A program made the position numbers and the translations under genes. A DNA stretch of 64,000 bases from JBFHIJ01 sp041596515 (GTDB taxonomy: Bacteria; Bacteroidota; Ignavibacteria; Kapaibacteriales; UBA2268): NCBI GenBank assembly GCA_041596515.1, contig JBFHIJ010000002.1:86305-150304 (forward strand). Reading direction: 5' to 3'. Below are positions 53,791 through 63,700 of the stretch, piece after piece; position 1 is the first letter of the stretch, and each line of letters starts with the position of its first letter. Under the pieces are notes generated by a model. It did not search any database and was not told where the DNA came from. It saw nothing but the letters and a program-made list of their open reading frames with translations.

Positions 53791-54222
53791 CTACAAAAAT
53801 ACTTTAATATCTGTTTTGTCACCATAGTATTCTACAAAACTGGTATCTGTTTCGTAAATTTTAATTTTATACAATTTACCTTCAGAAATTTTATCATCCA
53901 AAATTTTCCAAAATAAAACTGCCATATTTTCTACAGTTGGTATTATACCATCAAGAAAGTCAACATCATGATTGAGATGTTTGTGATCTACTTTATCTAT
54001 AATATTTTCTACAAGTATGCGTTTTAATTTTTTCAAATCAATTACATAACCTGTCTCAATGTTTGGTTCTCCGGCTACAGTTACTTCTAATGTATAATTA
54101 TGGCCATGCCCCCAGTAATTGTTACACTTGTCGAAAGTAGATTCATTTTGTTCTTCAGTATATTCAGGATTATAGAGTCTATGTGCTGCTGAAAATTTTA
54201 CTTGTCTTGTTACGTAAATCAT
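53791..54222 (-). CDS. 6-pyruvoyl-tetrahydropterin synthase family (PTPS/QueD)
   Basis: 143 residues acting on dihydroneopterin triphosphate. The zinc ligands are His14, His39 and His41 (SAAHRL; WGHGHNY). The catalytic Cys33 is separated from HGH by five residues (C-X5-HGH), the spacing of authentic PTPS rather than the C-X3-HGH of typical QueD. TGYVIDLKKLKRIL and DHKHLN follow as expected. First gene of the four-gene operon with folE. Annotation as PTPS is favoured; QueD-like 6-carboxy-tetrahydropterin synthase cannot be excluded. Confidence 0.85.
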   Translation of the reverse strand: MIYVTRQVKFSAAHRLYNPEYTEEQNESTFDKCNNYWGHGHNYTLEVTVAGEPNIETGYVIDLKKLKRILVENIIDKVDHKHLNHDVDFLDGIIPTVENMAVLFWKILDDKISEGKLYKIKIYETDTSFVEYYGDKTDIKVFL

Positions 54223-54250
54223 GTTATTTTTTCCTTTAGTTTTTATTCCA

Positions 54251-54258
54251 TATCTTTG
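54251..54258 (+). promoter_or_regulatory. Putative -7 element of the LolB/DUF4292-like gene
   Basis: TATCTTTG, 50 bases upstream of the start at 54309. No TTG at the normal spacing was found. Confidence 0.45.
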
Positions 54259-54308
54259 GACGTTAAATAATTTGTCTTATTACTAACAATTTTCAGTAGA
54301 ACAAAATT

Positions 54309-55037
54309 ATGAAATCAATTTATAATATCTTAGCAATTATCTCAATCATGTTTGTAATTTCTGCTTGTAAATCAGGAGAGACTGTTAAACATCAAGCTAT
54401 AGCAATGCGCATGCAGGAAAGACCCAACAATATTCAATCAGATATGGGTATTAGTATACATTCAGAAGATATGAATGTGAGTGGCAAGGCAATAGTGCAA
54501 ATATCAGGTAATGACTCTATTTCGATGGATATATATGGTCCGTTTGGAATAAAATTTGGGAAGCTATATGCCGATACTAATATGTTTTACTTTTATAATG
54601 CCATGGAAAATATAGTATTAAAAGGTAAGCCTACAGCAGAAAATATAAGAAAAGCAACTTACTTGAATATTTCAGCATCTGAAATCATAAACTTATTCAA
54701 AAATATGCCTCCAAGCGTAATCAGCGATTATATTAGATATGATTCAGTGAATAGTGGTTTGATATTTAAGCATAAAAACGAATTCTTGATACTTAACGAA
54801 GAACAGCAAATGATTCAATATCAACGCAAAAATGAGTTAGATCAGATGGAGCTCAACATTATATATCAAGATTTCATGCAGTATGATATTTACAATATGC
54901 CATCAATATTTATCATAGATGCTCCTATTGCCAAAAGTAAAGTCAGTATAAATATTAAAAATATGACTTTCCCAAAAGTATTTACTGAAGCATTTAAATT
55001 CTCTGTGCCATCAAGTGCTAAGGTGATAGAGTTATAA
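54309..55037 (+). CDS. DUF4292/LolB-like lipoprotein
   Basis: 242 residues with a lipoprotein signal and lipobox, ISACKSG (Cys20). The mature part has the beta-rich incomplete-barrel pattern of DUF4292/LolB-like proteins: alternating strands such as NVSGKAIVQISGND and ISMDIYGPFGIKFGKLYADT, and a later AISASEII-like NISASEIINLFKN. These proteins are predicted to bind hydrophobic lipid or lipoprotein ligands in the periplasm. Single gene facing purL tail-to-tail. The DUF assignment is by pattern only. Confidence 0.75.
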   Translation: MKSIYNILAIISIMFVISACKSGETVKHQAIAMRMQERPNNIQSDMGISIHSEDMNVSGKAIVQISGNDSISMDIYGPFGIKFGKLYADTNMFYFYNAMENIVLKGKPTAENIRKATYLNISASEIINLFKNMPPSVISDYIRYDSVNSGLIFKHKNEFLILNEEQQMIQYQRKNELDQMELNIIYQDFMQYDIYNMPSIFIIDAPIAKSKVSINIKNMTFPKVFTEAFKFSVPSSAKVIEL

Positions 55038-55040
55038 AAA

Positions 55041-55072
55041 AACCTCCAAGGATTATAGTCTTTGGAGGTTTA
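55041..55072. terminator. Bidirectional terminator between the LolB-like gene and purL
   Basis: AACCTCCAA (55041-55049) pairs with TTGGAGGTT (55062-55070), flanked by A- and T-runs. It lies a few bases after the plus-strand stop and 20 bases from the purL stop. Confidence 0.85.
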
Positions 55073-55090
55073 GTAATATATAATATGAAT

Positions 55091-57331
55091 CTATTTTTTC
55101 ATGAGATTAGGTATTGCATTTTCGTAAAGATCAATAATATCAGTTACTTTAATATCTATTGATTTGTTGACAGTAAAGTTATTTGATGTAACTTCACCTA
55201 TTTTTTTGAAGTTGGTCAAGTGTTTTGAACAATTTGCTTCAAATTCTTTTACTTTATTAGGAGAAACTGAAACAATAATTCTTGAGTTTGACTCACCATA
55301 CATTCCTGATTGATTGCCTTTTATCTCAACGTTGCAACCTAATTTACCACTCATTATTGCTTTTTCAGCCAAAGCTATTACAACGCCACCTTCGCTTGTA
55401 TCGTGGGCAGAGTTAATTAAACCATTTTGTATAGCAGCTAAAGTAGCTTTATGTAGTTGTCTTTCTTCTTCCAAATCTAATTCAGGTGCTTCGCCAGTAA
55501 TTTTACCGGTAATAAGTTTTAAGTATTCTGAGCCACCTATTTCAGTGCGATCGCTACCTAATATATAGATATAATCACCTTCATTTTTAAAATCTGCACT
55601 CATTACTTTAGTCATATCATCAATAATTCCTAACATACCAATAGTAGGTGTTGGAAATATAGCTCTGTCTCTAGATTCATTGTGGAATGAAACATTACCA
55701 CCAGTTACAGGAGTATCAAAACATCTGCAAGCAGCACCCATACCTCTGATAACTTCTTTAAATTGCCAGTAGACTTCCGGATCATAAGGATTACCAAAGT
55801 TCAAGCAGTTAGTAATAGCTACAGGTTCTGCACCGGTACAAACAACGTTTCTTGCAGCTTCTGAAACAGCAGCAAGTCCACCTCTGTATGGGTTTAGGTA
55901 TGCATAGCGACTGTTACAGTCAGTACAAACTGCAATCCCTTTATTTTCAATCTCTTTAAGCCTTAAAACAGCAGCATCGCCTTTAATAGCTACAGTGTTT
56001 GTTCTCACCTGTGAGTCATACTGTTCAAATATCCATCTTTTAGATGCTATATTCGGAGTTGAAATTAGTTTTTCAAAAACTTCTTTATCACTATATTCTG
56101 ATTTAACATTTGAAGTATCAAAAGAAGAAGTTTCTTTTAAATATTCAGGTTTTTTAGCAGGTCTGTCATTTACAGGAGCACCACCACCTAATACCAAGTG
56201 ATCAGCTTCTAATTTAGAAACAAACTTACCGTTTCTAAAAACATTTACGTCACCATCATCAGTTATAACACCAATTTCTTTGATGGGAACGTCCCATTTA
56301 TCACATATTAGTTTAGCTTCTTCTTCTTTGCCTTTTTCTATTACGACTAACATTCTTTCTTGTGATTCGGAAAGCATGATTTCATAAGCAGACATGTCTT
56401 GTTCTCTAAGAGGAACTTTATCTAGTTCTACGTGCATTCCAATATTTGGAAAGCGAGCACTCATTTCAGAAGTTGAACAAGAGATACCTGCTGCTCCCAT
56501 ATCTTGAATACCTACTACCACACCAGCGTTGATAAGTTCAAGAGTTGCTTCTAATAGTAATTTTTCAGCAAATGGATCACCAACCTGAACAGTTGGTCGC
56601 ATATCATCAGTTTTTTCGTCAAATTCTCTGGAAGCAAGTAAAGAAGCACCGTGAATACCATCACGACCAGTAGAACTACCAACTATCATTACCGGATTTC
56701 CAACACCATTTGCTGCGGCAGAAGCAGTTTTATCAGCTTTTACAATCCCAACAGCCATTGCGTTTACTAATGGATTATCGTAGTAACATTCATCAAAGTA
56801 TATTTCACCACCTACAGTCGGAACTCCAAAACAGTTACCATAATGACTAATTCCTTCTACTACTCCGTTCAATAAGAACTTTGTTCTTGGGTTGTCTAGT
56901 TGGCCAAATCTAAGAGAATTTAAAGCTGCGATAGGTCTTGCACCCATAGTGAATATATCTCTTAAAATACCGCCTACACCTGTAGCTGCACCTTGGAAAG
57001 GCTCGATAGCAGATGGGTGGTTATGACTTTCAATTTTGAATGCAATTGCATATCCGTTACCTATATCAACTAAGCCTGCATTTTCCTCGCCGGCTTCTAC
57101 CAATAGTCTGCCGCCGGAGCGAGGCAAAGTTTTCAACTGTTTAATAGAATTTTTATAAGAGCAGTGCTCACTCCACATCACACCATAGATTCCTATCTCA
57201 GTGTAAGTAGGTTTTCTGCCTAACTTATTTAAAATTTTATTGTATTCCTCTTCGGTCAGACCACATTCGATAGCCGTATCAAGAGTAACTTCAATCTCAG
57301 AGTAGAGATTTGAGATGTCATAATTCGCCAT
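55091..57331 (-). CDS. purL: Phosphoribosylformylglycinamidine synthase subunit II (small PurL)
   Basis: Catalytic subunit converting FGAR and glutamine-derived ammonia to FGAM in purine synthesis. At 746 residues it is the small, Bacillus-like PurL that needs separate PurS and PurQ, not present here. Features include ESHNHPSAIEPFQGAATGVGG, GDPFAEKLLLEA, DMGAAGISCSTSEMSAR, and the second half with ITNCLNFGNPYDPEVYWQF and VTGGNVSFHNES. I chose the ATG at 57331; a GTG at 57340 is also in frame but adds only three residues. Confidence 0.96.
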   Translation of the reverse strand: MANYDISNLYSEIEVTLDTAIECGLTEEEYNKILNKLGRKPTYTEIGIYGVMWSEHCSYKNSIKQLKTLPRSGGRLLVEAGEENAGLVDIGNGYAIAFKIESHNHPSAIEPFQGAATGVGGILRDIFTMGARPIAALNSLRFGQLDNPRTKFLLNGVVEGISHYGNCFGVPTVGGEIYFDECYYDNPLVNAMAVGIVKADKTASAAANGVGNPVMIVGSSTGRDGIHGASLLASREFDEKTDDMRPTVQVGDPFAEKLLLEATLELINAGVVVGIQDMGAAGISCSTSEMSARFPNIGMHVELDKVPLREQDMSAYEIMLSESQERMLVVIEKGKEEEAKLICDKWDVPIKEIGVITDDGDVNVFRNGKFVSKLEADHLVLGGGAPVNDRPAKKPEYLKETSSFDTSNVKSEYSDKEVFEKLISTPNIASKRWIFEQYDSQVRTNTVAIKGDAAVLRLKEIENKGIAVCTDCNSRYAYLNPYRGGLAAVSEAARNVVCTGAEPVAITNCLNFGNPYDPEVYWQFKEVIRGMGAACRCFDTPVTGGNVSFHNESRDRAIFPTPTIGMLGIIDDMTKVMSADFKNEGDYIYILGSDRTEIGGSEYLKLITGKITGEAPELDLEEERQLHKATLAAIQNGLINSAHDTSEGGVVIALAEKAIMSGKLGCNVEIKGNQSGMYGESNSRIIVSVSPNKVKEFEANCSKHLTNFKKIGEVTSNNFTVNKSIDIKVTDIIDLYENAIPNLMKK

Positions 57332-57369
57332 TTTGCACACTTTTGATAATTGACTTAAAAAACTTAGAA

Positions 57370-57377
57370 CAAAAATA
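57370..57377 (-). promoter_or_regulatory. Putative -7 element of purL
   Basis: Minus-strand TATTTTTG (TAnnTTTG match), 39 bases upstream of the purL start. No TTG at the expected spacing. Confidence 0.35.
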
Positions 57378-57514
57378 ATACTTTTTCGTATTAAAGCCTT
57401 AGAAAAGATAAAATATTTGAAATGTTTGCTAAGTTCTTTGAATTTTATGTAGATAATAGAATATAATGCCTCCCATATTAACCAAAACTAATGTTATTCA
57501 ATCGGGAGTTTTTT

Positions 57515-57522
57515 TATATTTG
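57515..57522 (+). promoter_or_regulatory. Putative -7 element of the TetR-efflux operon
   Basis: TATATTTG, 47 bases upstream of the regulator start. The 228-base gap upstream has no other strong signal. Confidence 0.5.
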
Positions 57523-57569
57523 AACTTAGAAAACTATTTCAGTTTATTTAGTACCATGTTCGAGAAAAA

Positions 57570-58187
57570 ATGGAACCTACTAAAAATAGAATAATCGAAG
57601 AAGCAACACAGATGTTTCTTCGAAATGGATACCGAAAAGTTAGAACAGATGATATTGCAAGTAACATAGGCATCAGTAAGCGCACTTTGTATGAGTACTT
57701 TTCTTCTAAACAAGAGCTGTTTGTTAGTGTTTTGCAATTTATGCAAAACACTAAAGTTAATTGCCTTAAACAACTTATCGGGCGACTTCATGATGCAGAT
57801 AAACATACATACATAAGTGAGCTTAAAGAATTTTGGTTAGCTGATGCAAAATTTCTCAAGTCAATTAGTAGAGATTTTGTTGTTGATATGAAAAAATATC
57901 TTCCCCAAAAATGGAATTCATTTATGCAAGAAACTGAATCCGAAAAATATATAGAACTACTTCTTAATATAGGTGAACAACATGGATTCTTTAGAAAAAT
58001 GATTGACTACAAGTTATTCAGACTGCTTCATAGACATGCAATGTATGGAATATTCAACAGCGAAGATTTTACGAATTTGAATTATACTATGGAACATCTC
58101 ATAGAAGAAACCTTCTATATATTCTTTTTTGGGATTCTTTCGGACGAAGGACAAGATGTTTTTATTAAAGAATTTAAAATGAAATAA
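57570..58187 (+). CDS. TetR/AcrR-family transcriptional regulator
   Basis: 205 residues. The N-terminal helix-turn-helix is clear: RIIEEATQMFLRNGYRKV, TDDIASNIGISKRTLYEYFSSKQELF at about 28-53. The C-terminal half is a typical TetR ligand domain with no recognised signature. It heads an operon with TolC-like, adaptor and RND genes, so it most likely represses that efflux system and is released by the exported compound (inference from context). Start chosen at the first ATG with conserved HTH spacing. Confidence 0.93.
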   Translation: MEPTKNRIIEEATQMFLRNGYRKVRTDDIASNIGISKRTLYEYFSSKQELFVSVLQFMQNTKVNCLKQLIGRLHDADKHTYISELKEFWLADAKFLKSISRDFVVDMKKYLPQKWNSFMQETESEKYIELLLNIGEQHGFFRKMIDYKLFRLLHRHAMYGIFNSEDFTNLNYTMEHLIEETFYIFFFGILSDEGQDVFIKEFKMK

Positions 58188-58223
58188 ATAACTAATTGTA
58201 TTAATATATAGAGTCGAACAACA

Positions 58224-59672
58224 ATGATCAAATCCACTCTAAAGAATGTTTCACTAATTTTAACTGCTATAGTGGTGTTAGTAATCTCAACAGCTTATGA
58301 ATCAAATGCAGAGGAGAAAACTCTAAATTTAGATCAAGCGATTGAAATGGCTTTGGAAAATAACCACGACACAAAAAATGCACTGCTTGAAGTAGAAAAA
58401 GCTGAAGCTGCTATCGATGAAGCATATGGTTATGCTTATCCAACTATTGATTTATCAGGTCAGTATTATAGGTTTTTAGAAAAACCAAAAATGCCATTCC
58501 CTGATTTTGAAGCAATGCTTGGTAATTCCGTAAGCTCAGGCTTGGTTGATTATGGATTAATAAGTGAAGATGATGCAAAGTATAGCCAGATGGGAACTAC
58601 TTTGCAATCTTTTTCTCTAAAAAATAACTTTGAAGCTAAAGCTGAATTAACACAGATTCTTTTTAGTTCTGCTGTATTTACAGGGATAGGTGCTTCGGAA
58701 GATTATTATAATCTTGCGAAAGAGCAATTAAAATCAACTGTAAATATTACTGTTTTTAATGTTAAAAAAACTTTTTATGGAGTCCTCTTGGCTCAGGAAG
58801 CTTATGACATACTAAATGAAAGTTATGAAAATGCTAAACAAAATTTATCTAATGTTAAGGCTTTTTATGAACAAGGTTTAGCTGCTGAATATGATAAAAT
58901 GCAAGCTGAAATTAAAGTCGAAAACATAAGACCACAACTCCTCGATGCAGAAAATAGTCTTAAAAATGCCAAAAATGGTTTAAAAATGATAATAGGTGTT
59001 GATATCGAATCTGATTTGTCTTTGATTGGTCAACTCAATTATTCAGATAACAAAATAGCAGATTATATTGATTTAAAAAGTACAGCTTTAGAAGATAATT
59101 TTGATATAAGATCTCTAAGAAGCAAAGCAAATTTAGATCAAGCTCAAATTGAATTAGCAGAGTCCGAATATTGGCCGACTTTAGCACTATTTGCTAATGC
59201 CTCATACAATGGGCAGTCTGATGATTTTGATTTTTTAACATATTCATCTGCAATTGTTGGGTTAAATTTATCAATAAACATTTACAATGGTGGTAGAACT
59301 TTTCATAAGAAACAACAACAAGAAATATCAAAAATGCAAACTGAAACTCAGATACATCAAATTAAAGAATATTTGAGTATGGATATAAAAACTAAACTGA
59401 ATGAAATTGAAAAAGTTAAATCTTCATTGGAAGCTCAGGAACGCAACGTAAAACTTGCAGAAAAAGCTTACACAATGTCTGAAGTAAGATATAAAGAAGG
59501 CGCAGGTAGCCAGTTGGAAGTTTTAAATGCAGATATAGCTCTTAAACAAGCTAAAACAAACCGACTCAAGTCAGTTTATGAGTACATAACTGCATTAGCA
59601 GAAATAGATAAAATATTAGGCAATGTAGATATGAAGTATATGCGTAGATTTTTAAGTAGAAAACAAAATTAA
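58224..59672 (+). CDS. TolC-family outer-membrane efflux protein
   Basis: 482 residues with a signal peptide (about 1-28, ending STAYESNAEE). Two OEP-type repeats carry long amphipathic helices: LDQAIEMALENNHDTKNALL and a second half with LDQAQIELAESEYWPTLALFA. The barrel strands near 345-365 read IVGLNLSINIYNGGRT. It forms the outer-membrane exit duct of the tripartite pump encoded with it. It starts 36 bases after the TetR gene and precedes the adaptor gene by 26 bases. Confidence 0.93.
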   Translation: MIKSTLKNVSLILTAIVVLVISTAYESNAEEKTLNLDQAIEMALENNHDTKNALLEVEKAEAAIDEAYGYAYPTIDLSGQYYRFLEKPKMPFPDFEAMLGNSVSSGLVDYGLISEDDAKYSQMGTTLQSFSLKNNFEAKAELTQILFSSAVFTGIGASEDYYNLAKEQLKSTVNITVFNVKKTFYGVLLAQEAYDILNESYENAKQNLSNVKAFYEQGLAAEYDKMQAEIKVENIRPQLLDAENSLKNAKNGLKMIIGVDIESDLSLIGQLNYSDNKIADYIDLKSTALEDNFDIRSLRSKANLDQAQIELAESEYWPTLALFANASYNGQSDDFDFLTYSSAIVGLNLSINIYNGGRTFHKKQQQEISKMQTETQIHQIKEYLSMDIKTKLNEIEKVKSSLEAQERNVKLAEKAYTMSEVRYKEGAGSQLEVLNADIALKQAKTNRLKSVYEYITALAEIDKILGNVDMKYMRRFLSRKQN

Positions 59673-59698
59673 TATATAATTTGGAGTATTTAGATACC

Positions 59699-60748
59699 AT
59701 GAAAAGAATCAATTTTTCAGGATCAAAATTTCTTGTTGCTACGGTGATGTGTGGTGCTTTAGTTCTCTCTTCTTGCGAAAAAGAAGTTAAAGAACCGCCT
59801 ATGTCAATGGAACAGATTCAAGACGCTAATGGTTTACCGGTTTCTATTCAAGTTATTGAAAGAAATGGATTTTCTAAAAAATTAAGCTTTTATTCTACCT
59901 TGCGTGGCATAAAAGAAGCTACTTTGGGTGCACCCATTGGTGGTAAACTTGAAAAAATCAATGTTAACGTAGGTGATTATGTTAAAGAAGATCAAATAGT
60001 TGCTCAATTCCCTACAGATTCTCCAAGTATGCAATATGAACAATCAAAAGCTAATTTGGCAAACTTCGAAAAGAACTATAAGAGAATGAAAGCTTTACTA
60101 GCATCCGGAGAAATTTCACAACAAACTTTTGATGAAGTTGAAACCGGATATTTAGTAGCTAAAAGAAATGTTGAAACTATAGAACAAGCTCTATTTATAG
60201 AAGCTCCATTTGATGGAATAGTTACAAATGTTGCCTTGAATGAAGGTGACAACATCAAAAAAGAAACTCCCATTCTTTCAATTGCTCAACTCAATACTTT
60301 AAAAACTAAAGTTTGGGTTTCTGACACTGAAATAAATCAAATCAAAAAAGGAATGGTCGCTAAGACTACTTGGTTAGGTGACAATTACACTGGAAAAGTT
60401 ACTGAAGTATCTTTATCCAAAGATCCCAGACAACAGGCATTCTATGCAGAAATACAATTCCCTAACAGTGACAGAAGATTAAAAAGTGGTCTAACACTGG
60501 ATATTGATGTTTTGTCTGAAACTGCTGACAGTATTTTTGTAATCCAAAGAAATATGGTGCGTGAAGAAGGCGATAATAGATACGTTTTCGTTGAAAAAAA
60601 TGGTATTGCTGAAAAACGCCTGGTTAAAACCGGCTCTGAGAGTGGTATAGAAATCGAAATTTTAGATGGTCTGAAAGAAGGAGATCATTTGATTGATTGC
60701 TGTTTCAATAAGCTAGATGACGGATTGAAAGTAAAAGTGGTTAAATAA
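59699..60748 (+). CDS. RND efflux periplasmic adaptor (lipoprotein)
   Basis: Membrane-fusion protein linking the RND pump to the TolC-like duct. From the ATG at 59699 the protein has 349 residues and a lipobox, VLSSCEKE (Cys about 25). GGAG lies 13 bases upstream; an in-frame TTG at 59681 is not needed. The biotinyl-lipoyl-like half motifs are GGKLEKINVNVGDYVKEDQI and IEAPFDGIVTNVALNEGDNI, flanking a short helical hairpin. Beta-barrel and membrane-proximal domains follow. The RND gene starts 10 bases downstream. Confidence 0.94.
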   Translation: MKRINFSGSKFLVATVMCGALVLSSCEKEVKEPPMSMEQIQDANGLPVSIQVIERNGFSKKLSFYSTLRGIKEATLGAPIGGKLEKINVNVGDYVKEDQIVAQFPTDSPSMQYEQSKANLANFEKNYKRMKALLASGEISQQTFDEVETGYLVAKRNVETIEQALFIEAPFDGIVTNVALNEGDNIKKETPILSIAQLNTLKTKVWVSDTEINQIKKGMVAKTTWLGDNYTGKVTEVSLSKDPRQQAFYAEIQFPNSDRRLKSGLTLDIDVLSETADSIFVIQRNMVREEGDNRYVFVEKNGIAEKRLVKTGSESGIEIEILDGLKEGDHLIDCCFNKLDDGLKVKVVK

Positions 60749-60758
60749 GGGAAATAAA

Positions 60759-63700
60759 ATGTTTTTAGCAAAAATCTCGATAAATAGACCAATCATGGTC
60801 ACTATGGGCATTTTAGTACTCATGATTTTTGGCTTTTTAGCCTATACAACTCTTAACCTAAACAGGACTCCTGAAGTAGATATACCTTTTGTTACTGTAC
60901 AAACTATATATCCTGGTGCAGGTCCAAAAGAGATTGAGACTCAAATTTCCAAAAAGATTGAAGATGCTGTGGCTACAGTGAGTGAAATTAAAAGAATTGA
61001 ATCTTATTCTTTAGATGGTGTTTCAATTGTTTTGATTGAGTTTAACCTTACAAAAGATGTTGATGTAGCCAGTCAGGAAGTTAAAGATAAAATTGACGTA
61101 ATCATCAATGATTTACCTGAGGACGCAGATGATCCTATAACTGAGAAGTTTGATATTGGTGCGGAACCTATTCTAGATTTGGTGTTAAGTGGCAAAGATC
61201 AAACACCTCAAGAACTATTTGACATAGCAGATAGGCAATTAAAAGATATGCTTTCGCAGATTAAAGGTGTTGCAAACGTTGAATTAGTAGGTGGTCAAGA
61301 AAGAGAAATTCAAGTGCAGTTTGACAGTAAAACTGTATACGAAAATATGATTTCTATGCCTCAGTTAATGCAGATTCTTGCGGCACATAATATGAATTTA
61401 CCTGGCGGTTATTTCAATATAAATGATTTGGAATACACAGTCAGAGTTACAGGTGAATATGAGGACTTAAAAGACATTAGAGAGCTTGAAGTTCCAACAG
61501 CTTTTGGCAATAAGAAAATGAAGCAGATAGCTGATGTTGTAGATGGTGGTAAGAAAATCAGAGAACGTGCGGTTTACTTTAATAACAAAAGTAAACTACA
61601 GGATAATAATGTTGTTCGCTTATCAATCATCAAAAGTACAGATGGTAATGAAGTGGATGTCGCCGATGAAGTGAAAGCGCGCCTACCCGAAATTAGTAAC
61701 TCATTACCTGAAGGTTGTACATTAGAGATTATCAACGATAAATCTACATTTACTCGTTCTACTGTTGATGATACAATAAGTAATATCATTTTGGGTGTGA
61801 TCTTCACATCTATAGTACTATTATTCTTCCTCCATGATCTTAGATCTACATTTATTATTGCATTATCTATGCCTACTTCTGTTATCATTACATTCCTATT
61901 GATGCAGATGGCAGGTTTCACTCAAAATATGATGTCACTAATGGGGATTTCGGTGTCTATCGGGGTGCTGGTTGCCAACTCAGTAGTTGTGCTTGAAAAT
62001 ATCTTTAGGCATAAACAAATGGGGGGCGATAAAAAACAATCAGCGTACAAAGGTACTACTGAAGTAACTGTGGCTGTAATCGCTTCTACATTGACTAATA
62101 TTGTGGTATTTGTACCTCTTGGGAATATTGACTCAATTGCCGGTCAATTCCTTAAAGAGCTTGCATTTACTGCAGCTTTTGCAACTTTGGTATCACTTAT
62201 AATATCTTTTACATTGACTCCAATGTTGGCCTCATTATTACTACCTGAAAAGCAAAAAACAGGCGCTATCAGTAGATTCATTGAGTCTATTCTAGATGGT
62301 ATGGCCAACCTCTATAGTAACTCTCTAAAATTCGTAATGAAGAACAAAGTTTTCTCTTCTATCTTAGTCGTGGCAAGTTTTGCTTTATTCTTCTTTGCAA
62401 CTAATTTTTATGGTAGTAGATTGGCCGGCGAATTTATGCCTACAATGGATGACGGTAAAATCAAAATAGAAGTTGAATTACCTCAGGGTTATAACTTAGA
62501 CGAAACTGCTGATGTTATGTCAGCAATTGAAAGTAGATTAGGGAAATATGATGACATTAGTCATACTATAACCAATCTTGGTAAAAAAGGTCAAATGGAT
62601 ATTGGTACTAACTTAGCAGTTATGGAAGTGTATTTCAATAGTGCTAATGAACGATATACAGGAATCCTAGATTATACTTCTTATCTTACTCAAGATTTGG
62701 CAGATATCCCGAATGCAGATATTAAAATTTCTGTTATGGAGAGTATGGGTGGAGGTGGAGCTCCTATTGAGTTCTTCATAATGGGACAAAATTTAGATAC
62801 GCTAGAATCTCTAAAATCAGACTTTTATGCAAAATCTAAAGAGATTCCAGGATTAATAAACTACGATTTCAGTTCTCGTCCTGGTAAACCGGAAATAACA
62901 GTAGCACCTAAAAGAGGTAAAGTTACACAGGCAGGTCTATCGGAACAAGAAATAGCTGTTACTGTACGTTCTGCAATAGAAGGCATGGAAGCAACTCAAT
63001 ACAAAGAGAATGGTGAAGAATATGATGTGATGGTAACATTAGACAGAGCATCAGTCGATACTCCGGAAGAAATTAAAAATATTCCAATTGTTTCTCAAAG
63101 AGGAGTTGTTTATCGTTTGGCTCAGGTTGCTGATGTAGATTTCACTAGTGGTGTGTCCAAAGTAATTCACAGAGATAAGTATACTGCAATTAAATTTACA
63201 GGTTACAATGCTCCTGGAACTGCTACAGGTACTCTTTTAGATGATTTGCAAAAAGTTATAGATGAAATGCCATTACCTGAAGGTTACCAATATAAATGGG
63301 CAGGTACTACTGAAATGCAAAAAGAAATGGCTGCAGATTTAGGTTTTGCCGGGCTGTTAGCAATAATTCTAACATATATGCTTTTAGCTGCTATTCTTGA
63401 AAGTTTCTGGCAGCCTGTGTTAATCTTATTAACATTACCTCTGGCATTTATTGGTGTATTTATTTTGATGTACTACACAGATACAAATATTGGTTTGACT
63501 GCAATGATGGGTATGATCATGCTGATAGGTATTGTTGTGAACAATGCCATTCTCATACTTGATTATGTCAACCAGTTAGTGCGTGAAGAAGGTTTTTCTG
63601 CGAAAGAAGCCTTGATTAAAGCGGCACCCGTTAAATTGAAACCTATCTTAATGTCTACAATAGCAATTATCTTAGGTATGTTACCTATGGCGATGGGCAT

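Noticed and set aside
62021..62036. G6 followed by A6 inside the RND gene as a slippage site
   Set aside because: The frame is intact (G6 62021-62026, A6 62031-62036), and short runs within genes are common; no second sequence is available to show variation.
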